Assembly (NCBI GenBank): GCA_036924085.1
Contig: JAVGWX010000006.1
Span: 40,992,246 to 41,056,245 of the forward strand
Direction: 5' to 3'
DNA: 64,000 bases
Source: Ariolimax columbianus
Taxonomy: Eukaryota; Mollusca; Gastropoda; Stylommatophora; Arionidae
The notes below the pieces were generated by a model, which saw only the letters and a program-made list of their open reading frames with translations, had not been told where the DNA came from and made no database searches. Made by a program: the position numbers and the translations under genes. The first letter of the stretch is position 1. Each line of letters opens with the position of its first letter. Below, piece after piece: positions 33,264 through 44,624 of the stretch.

Positions 33264-34797
33264 ACAAACCCTAGAACACCAGAATAAGTCTTAACGGCAA
33301 ATATCTGCGGCCAAACGACAATCCAAATTACCTGGGAGTTACATTTGATCGGCGCATGACATAGAAAAGTCAGATCGAGAGAAACCGAATTAGAGCCAGA
33401 CAAAAAAATGGCAATCATGAGGAAACGTGCTGCCACAAGCTGGGGAGCAGACGAAAGTATACTAAAGAAACTGTACACTGGAAGAGTGAGACCAGTTCTC
33501 GAGTATGGCATTGCGGCATGAACAACAGCAGCAAAGGCGAACTTTGATAAAATTAGCAAAATCCAAAACCAAACCATGAGAGTTATAACATGAGGCATGA
33601 AGTCAACGCCAATTGTAGAACTTGAAAAGATTAAAAATCGACCGACAAAAGAGACTGCAGAGCCCAGCAGCAAGCAGAGAAACTCAGAAGACTGACAGAC
33701 CAAAATGTATCATAGACTAAATAGATTTGGAAATGGGAAACTAAAGCGGAGAAACTTTGCAGAAATAGCCAAAGCAAAGATGAGCGAAGACCCTATGAAC
33801 ACATTAACACCAAAGCCCATCCCTACTGTTCGCAAAATTACCTGGAAGCAGCATATCATTCCGGAGGTGGTAGAAAATATACCAGGTATTGGAAACAAGA
33901 ACAGCCAGACTGAAAAAAAAGAAGAAACATAATCCTGAGGTACATAACGAAAAACTACCCAAGCAGGGACTGGACCCATGCATACACCGACGGCTCTGAA
34001 ACAAACACAACACAGAACGGAGGGGCAGGGGTATTCCTGAGCCTACCAAATGGTAGAAAAATAACACTGTCAGTTGCAACTGGAAAATACTCAAGCAATT
34101 TGAGAGCGGAGGCAAGAGGCACTGAGGGCTGCAGCAGAAGCGATGCTGATAGGCAAAAGAAATGAAAGCCAGATAGTCCTATTTACAGATGTCCTGGCCG
34201 TAGTCACAGCACTAAAAGGCCAGAAAATACTGAACTTAATGATTTAAGAGCAGTACTCTGTCAACTATGCCAGCAGTCCGCACCAAAAAGAGTAGTGGTG
34301 CAGTGGGTTCCATCCCACTGTAACATCCAAAGCAACGAGGAGGCAGACAGACTGGCAAAAGAAGGTGCAAGACTACCACAACCAGATTCTAGTGTGACCT
34401 ACGAAGAGTCCAAAAGGCTTATTAGGGCCAGTTACGCGGCCAAAATGGGAAACAGATCATACTGGCTACACAAAAAATGATGCGTATTACCAGTTGAACA
34501 GAAGAGAGCAGGTCGTGGTCTTCAGACTCCGCACAGGACACAATAGACTGAGGTACCACCTTTCCAATAAACTAAAGATAGGTGGCACTGACGAATGCAC
34601 TTGTGGTACCGGGAAAATGACCGCTGAATATCTGCTGCAAAACTGCCCGACATACGAGGGCCAGACAAAGGACATGTGGTCATCACCAGTGGCATCACTA
34701 GACAAGCTCTATGGCAGTGTCGACAGCCTCAGGATGACCGCTTCTTTTTTCGAAATAAAAAAAAAGGTTGACGTTTGACAGTGTACGAAAAATAAGA
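33238..34797 (+). mobile_element. RNase-H LINE, decayed copy
   Basis: Begins inside the RT (CCAAACGACAATCC, WKSQIER-like region) and runs through VRPVLEYGIA, an altered YTDGS region, VVQWVPSHCNIQ, EEADRLAKEGARLPQP and the CTCGTGKMTAEYLLQNC tail, ending at a damaged GACAGTGTACGAAAAATAAG. Many stops and frameshifts. Confidence 0.9.
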
Positions 34798-35389
34798 ATA
34801 GTAAATGAAGATAATAATCCCCATATAGGACAGACGTGTGCCCTCTAACCATGTGCCAGAACGAACAGAAAGTTCCTACTAACATGTGCGACATTTCTTA
34901 CAATCTTGGCGAACTGTGAGAGACAAAGTCATAACATGATTTTTAGCACACAGTCGGACGGTGTGTAAAATTCATCTTTCCTGCAAAAACTGCACACAAT
35001 TTATTTTCTTGCGTTTCATGTGTGACAACTGCAAGAAATCCATCTTCCACGTACGGTGTTAGATCTGAGAATGACATGGACATAGGTTTACCGCTCAAAT
35101 TGAAGACGCGCGAATTGAAAAGTATGTTGCTTCGTGTGGCTACATTCTACTAAATTTGACCTATTATAATCCGTGGGTGAATTAACGCACAAGCACCCAA
35201 ATGCATAAAGGATTCCTTGAAAGGTGAATAAGGTTGTTGTTGTTTTTGCGGTTGTTGATGTTGTTTCTGCTGTTGTTGTTGTTGTTGTTGTTGAATATCT
35301 ACAAAGAGTAAGATTACATTTATGTGTGTCCTAAAAAAAGCAGTTTATGAAACTAATTTTCAAATCCTGATCGTGTTGAAGCTAGACCA
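34798..35389. other. No gene; (GTT)n patch
   Basis: Unique-looking sequence apart from a GTT-repeat patch at 35235-35293. Confidence 0.45.
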
Positions 35390-35640
35390 GGGTCCTCCAT
35401 GTGGGTGTGCTATGCTTGGCTTTATCTACATGTCGTTCCCTACTGCGGGATCACGTCTTTCCCTCACTTCGTTAGCCAATCTGCCATAAAAACAGCCGGT
35501 TTCTAGGGAGACCTACGTGGAATTGAGGGGGATATCTTGGCCAGTATATTTTACTTGACCCTGACTAACATGTTCGATCAATATGTTTTGACACGTAAGT
35601 CTCCTCTTCCCCAACTGGATTATATAAATCCAGGTATAAT
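35390..35640 (+). mobile_element. Interspersed repeat family F
   Basis: Contains TCGTTAGCCAATCTGCC, GACCCTGACTAACATGT and GGGAGACCTACG segments shared with 22230-22570 (complement) and partly with 52690-52960. Confidence 0.55.
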
Positions 35641-35814
35641 GTTGGACATATGCTCCGTCAATTCGTGCGACTGGTTTAATAATATAATAAATGTTCTATC
35701 GCATCTCATTTTAGTAAACAGGAACTCTTCTGTTCCGAAGAAATAGAGCAGATCCAGAAGTACCGAGTCAACGCGTCCATTTTCTGAGTCACTTAAGACT
35801 TCTTCTTCTTCGTC

Positions 35815-36115
35815 GTTCGTTCTCAAACTCCCGCTACCAGGCCATGAACGTTCTCAATCTCCCGCTACGTAGTCCTGAACGTTCTCAAACTCCCGCTACC
35901 AAGCCCTGTACGTTTTCAAATTCCCGTTACCAAGCCATGTACGTTCTCAAACTCCCGCTACCAAGCCCTGAACATTCTTAAACTCCCGCTACTAAGTCCT
36001 GAATAGGGCTTTGCAAGTAGCAGGATGTAGTCCGGAGAACGTATTGCGTTGTACCACTAGTTTACAGTTTGACTGTGATATTTGCACCTTTCGGTTCGAC
36101 ACATCCGTCTTCAGC
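35815..36115 (-). mobile_element. SINE-like S1 with internal 31-32 bp tandem expansion
   Basis: The 3' end of S1 (CGTTCTCAAACTCCCGCTAC plus AAGCCCTGAA) is repeated six times at about 35815-36000, preceded by CTTCTTCTTCTTCG, the complement of a (GAA)n tail. The rest of the element follows once to the right. Confidence 0.85.
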
Positions 36116-36414
36116 AGTACTTAATTAAGACCTATTTGACCTCCTTACATTGTGAAAAAATACAAAATGAAAACAAAATAATTATTTGTATCGGGCATTG
36201 TTGCTACTGGTTTTATATCTCAGACGCTTAAGCGAAAATTATTATTATTTTTATTATTATTATTATGAAGGACATCCTTAACGTGTCGTGTTTCCCGGAT
36301 GTCACTGGAGTGCAGCCTCATCTGACACTTTTTATCAAAGCAGAACTTCTCAAACTCAATGCCGTAACGACTCTGAAGGTCGCCTAAATATTATTTGGGG
36401 GTAGCGGTAACATT
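36116..36414. other. No gene; (ATT)n patch
   Basis: ATT repeats at 36238-36267 in AT-rich sequence. Nothing else recognised. Confidence 0.45.
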
Positions 36415-36560
36415 TGGGGAGGCTGCGTGGCCCAGGGGTAAAACGTCATTTTCACGATCCCAACGTACCTTGTTCGAATCACCCGTATCGAGTAATATAT
36501 TATCAAGATGTCCGTGGTTTGACAGACATGGGTTACTTTTCTCGGTGCGATCGCTCCTCT
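36415..36560 (+). mobile_element. tRNA-like SINE fragment S8
   Basis: GCGTGGCCCAGGGGTAAAAC resembles an A box and TTGTTCGAATC a B box 36 nt later. Single copy here, no TSD, so tentative. Confidence 0.4.
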
Positions 36561-36788
36561 ACGTACTGAAAATAATGGACACCTTGAAAATAGTGGCTAC
36601 CTACCGTACTGCACACTTACCAAGAAACGTATATAAGCCTAACAGGTCGTCGGTTGTAAGAAACGATATTCTGCGAAGGACATGTTACTTACTTACGGAC
36701 ACATTTTAAGAAAAAAGTTTCATAAATAATTAGGTAACTAATCTTATCCTTCATTTTCAAAAGCCGTGGCAACATTGATTGTCGTGAC

Positions 36789-37632
36789 TTTTGGCCACAT
36801 TGTTACCTCAGCACTTCTGCGAACGACGTTTTGGCCACATTGTTACCTCAGCACTTCTGCGAACGACCTTTTGGCCACATTGTTACCTCAGCACTTCTGC
36901 GAACGACGTTTTGGCCACATTGTTACCTCAGCACTTCTGCGAACGACCTTTTGGCCACATTGTTACCTCAGCACTTCTGCGAACGACGTTTTGGCCACAT
37001 TGTTACCTCAGCACTTCTGCGAACGACGTTTTGGCCACATTGTTATCTCAGCACTTCTGCGAACGACGTTTTGGCCACATTGTTACCTCAGCACTTCTGC
37101 GAACGACCTTTTGGCCACATTGTTACCTCAGCACTTCTGCGAACGACGTTTTGGCCACATTGTTACCTCAGCACTTCTGCGAACGACCTTTTGGCCACAT
37201 TGTTACCTCAGCACTTCTGCGAACGACCTTTTGGCCACATTGTTACCTCAGCACTTCTGCGAACGACGTTTTGGCCACATTGTTACCTCAGCACTTCTGC
37301 GAACGACGTCTTGGCCACATTGTTACCTCAGCACTTCTGCGAACGACCTTTTGGCCACATTGTTACCTCAGCACTTCTGCGAACGACGTTTTGGCCACAT
37401 TGTTACCTCAGCACTTCTGCGAACGACCTTTTGGCCACATTGTTACCTCAGCACTTCTGCGAACGACCTTTTGGCCACATTGTTACCTCAGCACTTCTGC
37501 GAACGACGTTTTGGCCACATTGTTACCTCAGCACTTCTGCGAACGACGTCTTGGCCACATTGTTACCTCAGCACTTCTGCGAACGACGTTTTGGCCACAT
37601 TGTTACCTCAGCACTTCTGCGAACGACGTTTT
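36789..37632. repeat. 40 bp minisatellite, 21 copies, with 240 bp higher-order period
   Basis: Unit built on TTTTGGCCACATTGTTACCT plus CAGCACTTCTGCGAACGACG or ...GACC. Copies are almost identical; the last bases alternate GTT, CTT and GTC. The six-unit pattern C,G,C,C,G,GTC occurs twice in succession (units ending at 37101-37310 and 37341-37550). With a period of 40, three units repeat every 40 codons, and all three plus-strand frames stay open; these frames are artefacts. Confidence 0.97.
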
Positions 37633-37834
37633 AGAACTGTTGTAAAATGAACCTCTCTCGTCCAGCTTAAACAATGACGCTCGTGCAATAGCTCCTGTTT
37701 TCACGATTTAGGGCGCGCATGACCCGTGCAAGTTGGAACAGAGCTAAGGGGTCAGTGTGAAAGATGCGCCACTTCCGTGAACGTCAGTTTCTTCATGTGC
37801 AAAGCACCGCGTCAACTAGTTACTAGCTAAATAT

Positions 37835-39380
37835 AACGTAACGTCTTTATACTGGTTTAGAAAACTCTGCAGTCAGTATATAATAAATTTATTTTACATT
37901 TCCTTGATCTAAAAACTATGCGCATCCAATCTATTATTGAATGCATTAATTGACCCTGCCTCCACGATTTTCTGTGCAAATGCATTATAAGCATTCATTA
38001 CTCTCTGACTAAAAAATATTTCCTATTATTTAATGTTTATCTTTTTTAAATTAATTTGTTCTTGTATTTTGAAAAAACGTGTTATAGTCTAATTTATCAT
38101 TTACGTTGATTATCATAAACCTGTATTAACTTCGAATTTTTTGGTCTTTTCTATACACTGTTGGCTGGTTTTTCTTTTCCCCCATAACTGTAATTCTGAA
38201 ATCCCAACATCAGTTTCGTCGCTCTTTTTGTATCCAGCATGTTTATATCTCATCTTCGATAAGGACCCCACACCTGTATACAGTACTCAATCTAAGTCTA
38301 ACTAATGCTTTATACAGTTTCTTCTTCTTCTTCGTACGCAGTCAGACAGTAACCATTATTTTTTCGAAAAAAGCGGCGGTCATCCTGAGGCTGTCGCCAC
38401 TGCCATAGAGCTTGTCTTGCAGTTCCACTGGTGATGGCCACATCTGCTCTCTCTGATCCTCGTATGTCGGGCAGTTCTGCAGCAGATGTTCAGCGGTCAT
38501 TTTACCAGTACCGCACAGGCATTCGTCGGTACCACCTATCTTCAATTTGTTGAATAGGTGGTACCTCAGTCTATTGTGGCCAGTGCGAAGTCTGAAGACA
38601 ACGACCTGCTCTCTTCGGTTCAACTGGTAATAGGCATCGTTTTTGGTGTAACCAGTATGTTCGGTTTCCCATTTGGTCATGTATCTGGCTTTGATAAGCC
38701 GTTTTGACTCTTCGTACGTCATACTAGTATCTGTTTGTGGTAGTCTTGCACCTACTTTTGCCAGTCTGTCTGCCTCCTCTTTGCCTTGGATGTTGCAGTG
38801 TGATGGGACCCACTGTACCACTACCCTTTTTGGTGCGGACTGCTGGCACAGTTTGCAGAGTGCTGCTCTTAAGTCATTAAGCTCATTGTTTTTCTGGCTT
38901 TTTAGCGCTGTGACTACGGCGAGAGCATCTGTAAGCACTTTATACAGTTTGATAATCCCTTCCTTGCTCTTATGATAAATATTTATTTTTATCATATCTA
39001 AGATTGCATTTGCCTTTTCCACTGTTACCTGGACTTGCTCACTTACATTGCCTGTATGATCTATTATAGCCCGCTAGGTCCCTTTGCTTTTCTAATATTG
39101 TTCTCGCCCATTCTGTAATTATGTTCCATATTGTATCTACCCATGATGGCTGTACATTTATCTATATTAAACTCCATTTGCCAGCTCTCAACCATTCTCG
39201 AATTGTATCTAAATCCGACCTCGATATATCCACTTCTGCTTTAGATGAGACACTACTGCATAGTTTTGGGTCATCAGCGAATTTTGCAATCATGGATTCC
39301 ATGTCAATGTCCAAATCGTTTAAATATTTCAATAACAAAATTGGTCTAAAAACCGAGCCTTCTCGCACTCCACACGAGGT
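37835..39380 (-). mobile_element. CR1-like LINE (minus), split by an RNase-H LINE
   Basis: From AACGTAACGTCTTTATACTG (3' end) through TGCGCATCCAATCTATT to 38320, resuming at 38938 with TTTATACAGTTTGATAATCC and ending near CCGAGCCTTCTCGCACTCCA. This equals the reverse of about 28235-29180. Its coding frames are broken. Confidence 0.9.
38321..38937 (-). mobile_element. RNase-H LINE, 5'-truncated, with 13 bp TSD
   Basis: Perfect CTTTATACAGTTT at 38308-38320 and 38938-38950. The minus-strand frame is intact from the right boundary to the stop near 38342 (TDALAVVTALKSQ, VVQWVPSHCNIQGKEEADRL, CLCGTGKMTAEHLLQNC). It ends in (TTC)n on the plus strand. The 617 bp copy is recent, judging from its intact frame. 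Confidence 0.95.
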
Positions 39381-40102
39381 CTTAGAAAATCTTGCGAAAA
39401 CGCAAAGGATCGAGGACAAGAAAGGCTGAGGAAAACACAGACAAAATAATATTTGAAATGGCATGATAGATTGATTGGGAAAACGGAGATAATTGGAATT
39501 CCTGAATTGCTCAAAGTATAAATATTAGCGGAGCGAATTGCACCACTGCTCAACATGACTCGTAATGATGATGAGACAACCTGGCCATGCCCTGGCACAT
39601 TTAAAAATTATTATGTGCTGAACGTCACTACCGCCCAACGCCATTTTTGTTAGAACGAGGCAGAAATCAGTAAATTCTATATATCACAACTTCTTTGAAC
39701 AAACAATGAGTGGTTTTGCCCATTTACATTAATCGACATTTGTCGATATTGTGTCAAACTAACCATTTCAATTGTTTTAAAGTGAGCTCTAAATAAGTTA
39801 TTTTAATTGCAAAATTAATCCACAATGAAGGTCGTATTTTTAGAATTTATCTCATCATGCAGGTCTGGCCGCCATGATGATTAATGTTCACAAACGAAAC
39901 GGTACATTTTATTACTAGAACATTATTGACGATGTCTGCTAGCGGAATTTTCGATTAATTGATAGTTGCTTCCATAAAGTTTGTTTGTAACTAATAAACA
40001 TATTGTTTAGACTACGTTAAATTAGTGTATTGTACGGTTTGTACGCTGTTTCACTTTCAGAAAATTTGAAAAATTATATTTTTTTCGATTGTTTTTTTTC
40101 AG
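39381..40102. promoter_or_regulatory. 5' flank and presumed first intron of LENG8
   Basis: AT-rich, repeat-free by eye. A 3' splice site (GTTTTTTTTCAG at 40091-40102) shows that a noncoding first exon lies upstream, probably within this stretch. No TATA box or CpG-rich core could be assigned with confidence. Confidence 0.4.
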
Positions 40103-40149
40103 TGAGCCAGTAGGGGCTTAGGTACGCAATAGTTTACATAATAGCAACG

Positions 40150-40562
40150 ATGACAGCAGTAGACATTAAACCGGAATGGATGAATGCATTGAAAGCTCTA
40201 GAAGATCAGCATAAGCCAAGTGAATTTTCTGGTAGACCAGAATGGAACAATGCTATCAAGGCATTAGAACAAATAAAGTCCACAAATTCACCAGGCAAGA
40301 AAGGAAAAAAGAACAAGAAGGGGAAAGAAGAACAGAAAGATGATAGCAAAAACTCTCCGGAGGAGGCAAAAACTGTTCTTGCCGAGTTAGTATCAACTAA
40401 TCAACCTCATCTTCCAGACATTTCTTGTCCTCCGGCTCCTCCACCTCCACCACAGTTTGACCAAAGTCCACGTCCACCTCAGGCTCCTTATCCAGGATTT
40501 GGCTATCCACCTCCTGGAATGGGATATAACCCCCAAAATATGTACCAGCAGTATGGTTTTCC
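40150..40562 (+). CDS. LENG8: LENG8 homologue, exon with start codon
   Basis: ATG at 40150 follows a 47 nt UTR segment after the acceptor at 40102; donor CC/GTAAGT at 40563, phase 2. It encodes two PEW-type motifs (KPEWMNALKALED, RPEWNNAIKALEQ), a lysine-rich GKKGKKNKKGK stretch, then a Pro/Gly/Tyr-rich region with PPPPPQ. Vertebrate LENG8 likewise begins with a PEW(E/N)KARQAL motif and a Pro/Gln/Tyr-rich disordered half. LENG8 is the animal relative of yeast Thp3, a SAC3/PCI-family protein linked to nuclear mRNA processing. Identification rests on this exon plus exons 4 to 7. Confidence 0.85.
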
Positions 40563-40629
40563 GTAAGTAAATGTTTTATATTCGTCAACTTCTATTGCCC
40601 TTTTAAGTTAAATAAGTAAACGTATTAGG

Positions 40630-40920
40630 ATAATGACACTGTGTGGGATCAAGATGCTGATCAGTGCCTGACCAACCCAATCTACACCTCCATGTGATGA
40701 GCCTGGATAAAAGGCTGCAACAGGGCAGACTGGCTAAAGAAAAGGGGTCGAAGAGGGAAGGCTCACACAAAAATGTCTGCTGGACCAAAAAATACAAATA
40801 TCGCATTCAAGATGTAAACTAACACAGCACATTCCGTTGTATGGACAACATCCTGCTACTTGCAAAGCCCTTTTCAGGGCTTGGTAGTGGGGGAGATTGA
40901 GAACGAACGAAGAAGAAGGT
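40630..40920 (+). mobile_element. SINE-like S1 copy with GAAGAAG end
   Basis: GTGCCTGACCAACCC through GGGAGATTGAGAACGAACGAAGAAGAAGG. The tail marks the 3' end. Lies in LENG8 intron 1 of the coding region. Confidence 0.88.
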
Positions 40921-41378
40921 ATTACTATGTTAACTATGTAGTATGTGGGCCAACAGTTTTGGTTCAGAATAGTAATACATCCTTAAAATACCAGACTACA
41001 ATGGAAAATATTTGTGCAAAAATCAAAAATGCGTATGGCAAGAGTAATTTAGATTCTTAAAAATATGCCAATTACAGTTTCTGTTTATTCAATTTTGCTG
41101 CTATTAAGTATTAGGTTTATACATTTTAAGAAATTACTTTTAAAATTTTGGAAGAAGACAGCTAGAATGGCTAGATCTTTATGTACGGTTTGTATTACAT
41201 CAAGTCTATAATTCATGTTTTATTATCTATGCTTTTTTTTCTTCTGAAAGACGGGCATATTATGCGTAAAAGATATTACTTTGGCCCTTATGGTACAAAG
41301 TCTGAGAGAGTGGTTATTTATCATTTTATGGAATTTTGAAGCTGATATTTATACTTTTACTTCCTTTTTCAATTGCAG

Positions 41379-41436
41379 GTTTGGTTATGGTGGTTATATT
41401 GGTGGTGGACCATATGGAGTGCCTCCACCACCATGG
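41379..41436 (+). CDS. LENG8: LENG8 homologue, coding exon 2
   Basis: Acceptor TTTTTCAATTGCAG, donor TGG/GTGAGA; 58 nt joins phase 2 to phase 0. Encodes FGYGGYIGGGPYGVPPPPW, continuing the Gly/Pro/Tyr-rich disordered region. Confidence 0.8.
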
Positions 41437-41794
41437 GTGAGACTTATATATTGTTGAATGTTATTAAATGACTTCCGTGAATTGTAAAGTATGTAGTGGT
41501 ATTCAAAGAGTTATTAGAATTAAATTTGTTGTAGTCTTATCCCGTTTCATTGCAGCATTATTTTACACTGGGTTTCTCTTCCGTCTTTGATCCCTATTCT
41601 CATACTCGGGCTGCACAGGTGCAGTGCTTTTCCATGGTCACCACTTGGAGGCAGAACGGAGTCTTGGTCACCTCTTGATGCAAGCAGCCAACTATGATTC
41701 ATTCACTCATTGTTACTTTCAGCTTATTCACTGTTGTGCTATGTCTTTGACCCCATGTATTCTTCACACTTGTAGTAAAGCATGAGTACATTAA

Positions 41795-42400
41795 CCTATA
41801 TCACGCTACATGTTTTTGGCGAAAGTGTTCGCAACTTCATATTTCGCTATCGCAGTTGACTTTCCAATTTTTTAACTTTTCTGTTTGTTGGTCAATAAAT
41901 ATAATTTTCTTGTGTGTAAAGACACAATTGAATATAGAACTTGTTGGTGTTAATGTATTTGTTGTGTGTTTGTTAGTTTCTGAGATACAAAAAGATCAAG
42001 GTGAAAATTTATTGAAAAATGGACTCAACCGCTAGGCCGAGTCGCTCCGGAAGAAATCCATGGAAACCACAACAACGTATCGATACTGTGTTTATAATAT
42101 CGACACAACTGTTAGTTTCCAATTCAAACTAGTTATTGCATCTAAACAAACAAAATAAACACATCTCGATAAAGATCTTTCCCAACAACCTACTTCACCT
42201 TTCGCAAATAGTCGGCCTGCCCCAATCGGTGTAATAAGAATAAAAATCTTTCAAAATCCATTTGTAATCTAACATACAATACTTTAACTGGCAAAAAAAC
42301 CTGTTTAGATGGATGTGACGTATTCAGCATTTTTTAAAAATGGGTAGAGGCCTCAGTAATTTTTTGTTCTTTTCCGATTTTGTAGGCAGTGTGTGTCAAA
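41795..42400. mobile_element. piggyBac-like MITE, older copy
   Basis: Shares long blocks (TCAATAAATATAATTTTCTT, GGAAACCACAACAACGTATC) with the bounded element at 55052-55720. The left end TTAA (41791-41794) then CCTATATCACGCTACAT parallels CCTTAGGCACGCTACAT there. The right end is eroded and is placed only approximately. Confidence 0.7.
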
Positions 42401-42541
42401 ATAATGTTGACAGCAGTGTGCCAATTTCTGACTTTAGTCGTTAAAAAAAGAATTACGCGCAGAGTTTTAGAATAACTAAAACAGACTAAATATGTCATTA
42501 TAAAAATTAGTGTTTATAAGCAGTTTTTGTCTTCTCCATAG

Positions 42542-42824
42542 ATGAACTCATATGGTCCGGGTCCTGGAAACTATGGTGGTGGTCCCAGAGGACCGCAAGG
42601 CCCAATGGGACCTCATCATGGTCCTTTCGGTAGCCCAGGAATGGGCCCACCAATTGACCATTCAGGTTTCCGGGGGCCATCATCTCAGAGATTCCCATTT
42701 GGTGATGGTCCCCGGGGTCCACCTCCAAATATGGATATGGAGCGTGCACAAGACAGCCCACCAGAGAGTGGAGCATCAGACTTTCCACGTCCGAGTTCTC
42801 ACTTCAACAACAGAAACAATAAAC
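42542..42824 (+). CDS. LENG8: LENG8 homologue, coding exon 3
   Basis: Acceptor TTGTCTTCTCCATAG, donor AAAC/GTAAGT; 283 nt, phase 0 to 1. Encodes a Gly/Pro-rich low-complexity segment (YGPGPGNYGGGPRGPQGP...) ending SSHFNNRNNK. Residue composition fits the disordered N-terminal half of LENG8; no folded domain. Confidence 0.8.
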
Positions 42825-43204
42825 GTAAGTACTATTGTCATTGAGTACCTCGGTCTGAGAATAAAGCAACTTGTATTGTCTGAGGTATCTCCACTGCCTT
42901 GTGGAAATCTCGGGAGAGGATAGGGCTACGTGAGTAAATCCAGACAGAAAATCCGGAGTGGTAGCACCTAAGGTGAATGTTTTCAAAATTGTCAACTCAT
43001 TCTGGCCGCTCCTGCACCTGAGCTGGTGCTAAATTGTCATGCGTTGCATTCCTTTGGATTACACCAGTGAGAGAGAGGGGGATCTTGCAGTTTGGGCAGC
43101 CCAGAATCTCCATATTCAGCATCCTGGAGAGGCTACAGTATCCTCGCTCTTGAGTGAGGACACAACACGGATACTGCATTGAAGATTAGATGCTGCCAAA
43201 GGAT

Positions 43205-43560
43205 TACATCTACGGACAACTAGCCGCTGGAGTTAAAAGAATTGGCCGTCCCACACTGCGACTCAAGAACCTATGCAAGAGGGACATAAAGTCATGACAT
43301 CCCATCAGAGGACTGAGAAGAAATTGCTCAGGATCAAGCTGTTTGGAGGGGGCATAGTGGCTGCAGAGAAAAGAGAAAGACTGAAGAGATCAAAGAACAC
43401 CCCGGCGATTCAGCATTGTTGTGTGATCTGTGGCAGAGACTGTCACTCACAGATCAGCCTTTACAGCCATAGAAGACAAAATACAGATGACATAGATGGT
43501 CAAAACTCATAGGGCACCACACAATTGGTCAACAGAGACTGAGACGCCTATGATGATATA
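43205..43560 (+). mobile_element. LINE fragment with C2H2-like tail
   Basis: RLPKDYIYGQLAAGVKRIGR then, after lesions, CVICGRDCHSQISLYSH, matching the finger-tailed LINE ends at 5450 and 31063. Upstream 42860-43200 is possibly more of the same, in pieces. In LENG8 intron 3. Confidence 0.7.
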
Positions 43561-43974
43561 AAACTAACGCAAAACTCAAACTCATATACTATGGATGTTT
43601 TTTGTGGCTATATTTAAATTTTGCAACAACGTGGTACAACCTTGTTTTCAGATAAGTATATTTTTCTGCTAGTATGCAAGCCTGTCTGCAACTGGCAATG
43701 CAGTAAATCTAAATTATCATATAATCTTATCTGTTTAACAATCCTGACATTGATTGGAAGTAAATGCATTAGATGTGGAATTACTCAATGACTTCTTTTG
43801 GGATGGCCAGTGCCCTTTTTAATGCTTTTCCTTTCAACAACTTTTTTATTGGCTATCAGATGACACGCAGACTAATAGTAACTATATGAAGTTTTTCAGG
43901 ATAGACAATGTTTTATAAGTTGTAATCTTGAAAATAAGTTAGGTAATTCCATTTTTACTATCTTTAGCCAGGGG

Positions 43975-44230
43975 GAAGACGTGGGCTAGTGCTAGTGGTT
44001 AAGTGACACGGCTCACAAGCTGAAGGTGCTGGGTTAGATCCACATCACAGATCTGATCTGGTTGTTTCTCAGAGGAAGCAAACCCTTTGGAAATACAGAG
44101 GAGGCAGACCGTTACATAAAATGCATGCTGAAGTCAGATGCACTGGCTGACAGACGCAAACAAAAAAACAACGTAGTGCAAGGCACATCGCCTTGGGGAA
44201 TAGAGAAATCAGGGGGGAAAAAACATCTCT
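43975..44230 (+). mobile_element. tRNA-derived SINE S3, diverged
   Basis: GCTAGTGGTTAAGTGACACG, GGTGCTGGGTTAGATCC (damaged B box), ACATAAAATGCATGCTGAAG, ending GGGGGGAAAAAA. Collinear with 13281-13536 but older. In LENG8 intron 3. Confidence 0.8.
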
Positions 44231-44624
44231 AGTTCCTGATGAAGACTGGTGTAGGTTATTGTTTTGAACTTTCTGTATATTTCATCTTGTCTCCATCTGA
44301 AGCATAGAAAAACCACTGCAACTGGCCCCATTACAAGAAGTCTGTATCAAGGAAATGCAAACCACTCTGCATTTGTGATTTCTGTAGCAGTTTATTTTAC
44401 ATAGTGAGGTTGCTAGCCTCATGCAGCCACCATGTAACTGACATCTAATTTTTTTTTTTTTAAATTTGATGTTCAGTGTTACTGCAGCTTCTTAATCCTG
44501 ATAGCGGGGAAAAGCATCGCATTGCACAGTGAGGAGGACCATGGTCCGCCTTCACAAGTGCACCCCAAGATGTAAGAAGAGCCACAATATAACACACCAC
44601 CAAAGAAGCTTCAAAAGTTAAATG

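Noticed and set aside
36766..37650. Three overlapping frames of 267-294 residues
   Set aside because: All three plus frames are open because a stop-free 40 bp unit is repeated; not coding evidence.
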